From Arion vulgaris (lineage: Eukaryota; Mollusca; Gastropoda; Stylommatophora; Arionidae): DNA of 64,000 bases. The position numbers and the translations under genes are program-made. The DNA lies in the NCBI GenBank assembly GCA_020796225.1, contig CM036759.1, positions 65,676,590-65,740,589 of the forward strand, given 5' to 3'. Positions 63,525 to 64,000 of the stretch are shown here, piece after piece. How positions within the stretch are numbered: position 1 is the first letter of the stretch; every line of letters starts with the position of its first letter. Below the pieces are notes generated by a model, which was not told the origin of the DNA, searched no databases, and saw only the letters and a program-made list of their open reading frames with translations.

Positions 63525-64000
63525 GTCTTGCATCATAAAGTGTGCACGGCGCATTGTCATTAGTGTAGAGAGTTATAAAGTGTGCACGGCGCATTGTCAT
63601 TAGTGTAGAGAGTTATAAAGTGTGCACGGCGCATTGTCATTAGTGTAGAGAGTTATAAAGTGCACATTGTCATTAGTGTAGAGAGTTATAAAGTGCACAT
63701 TGTCATTAGTGTAGAGAGTTATAAAGTGCACATTGTCGTTAGTGTAGAGAGTTATAAAGTGCACATTGTCGTTAGTGTAGAGAGTTATAAAGTGCACATT
63801 GTCATTAGTCTAGAGAGTTATAAAGTGCACATTGTCATTAGTGTAGAGAGTTATAAAGTGCACATTGTCGTTAGTGTAGAGAGTTATAAAGTGCACATTG
63901 TCGTTAGTGTAGAGAGTTATAAAGTGCACATTGTCGTTAGTGTAGAGAGTTATAAAGTGCACATTGTCATTAGTGTAGAGAGTTATAAAGTGCACATTGT
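63525..64000. repeat. 33-42 bp minisatellite, continues past the window end
   Basis: Unit GTCATTAGTGTAGAGAGTTA plus TAAAGTGCACATT. The first three units have an extra GTGCACGGC. At least 13 copies are seen and the array is cut by the window edge. Confidence 0.95.

Overview
The window looks like animal nuclear DNA, most likely from a lophotrochozoan and plausibly a gastropod mollusc. This is inferred from spliced exons with GT-AG borders, a bilaterian-type kinesin, abundant tRNA-derived SINEs, broken non-LTR retrotransposons and very many tandem arrays. There are no operons, no bacterial-type coding density and no CRISPR array. The species assignment is an inference.

One cellular gene can be supported. 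It lies on the minus strand and runs across almost the whole window. Four exons of a KIF26-type (kinesin-11 / VAB-8-like) motor domain are seen at 63306-63109, 49327-49166, 48059-47964 and 3367-3223. Their splice phases agree at all three internal junctions (1, 1, 1) and the last one leaves in phase 2. The introns between them are about 13.8 kb, 1.1 kb and 44.6 kb. Everything else in the window is therefore intronic (or beyond 3223, in the next intron). The gene continues outside the window on both sides.

The introns are filled with three kinds of sequence. (1) Decayed non-LTR retrotransposons on both strands: an RT plus RNase H type (best copy 4194-6012), RNase H / C-terminal tails (10656-11640, 28110-28870, 29969-30170, 37340-37735, 54890-55800) and many C-terminal tails of a second LINE type (1235-1910, 23375-25940, 57640-58325, 58700-60450, 62500-62945 and others). 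(2) Several dispersed SINE-like families, named A to G here only for cross-reference, and at least three hAT-like inverted-repeat elements, two of them with 7/8-matching 8-bp target duplications. (3) About 35 tandem arrays with units from 3 to 97 bp.

The most striking pattern is that many of the arrays are local expansions of a piece of a recognisable mobile element, with the rest of that element still present on one or both flanks. Clear cases are 3551-4014, 8511-10040, 18004-19013, 24063-25940, 28866-29968, 36340-37030, 42296-43677, 48350-48790, 52345-53010, 53946-54780, 58185-58325 and 59110-60415. The long open frames over these arrays occur on both strands or in several frames and should not be read as genes.
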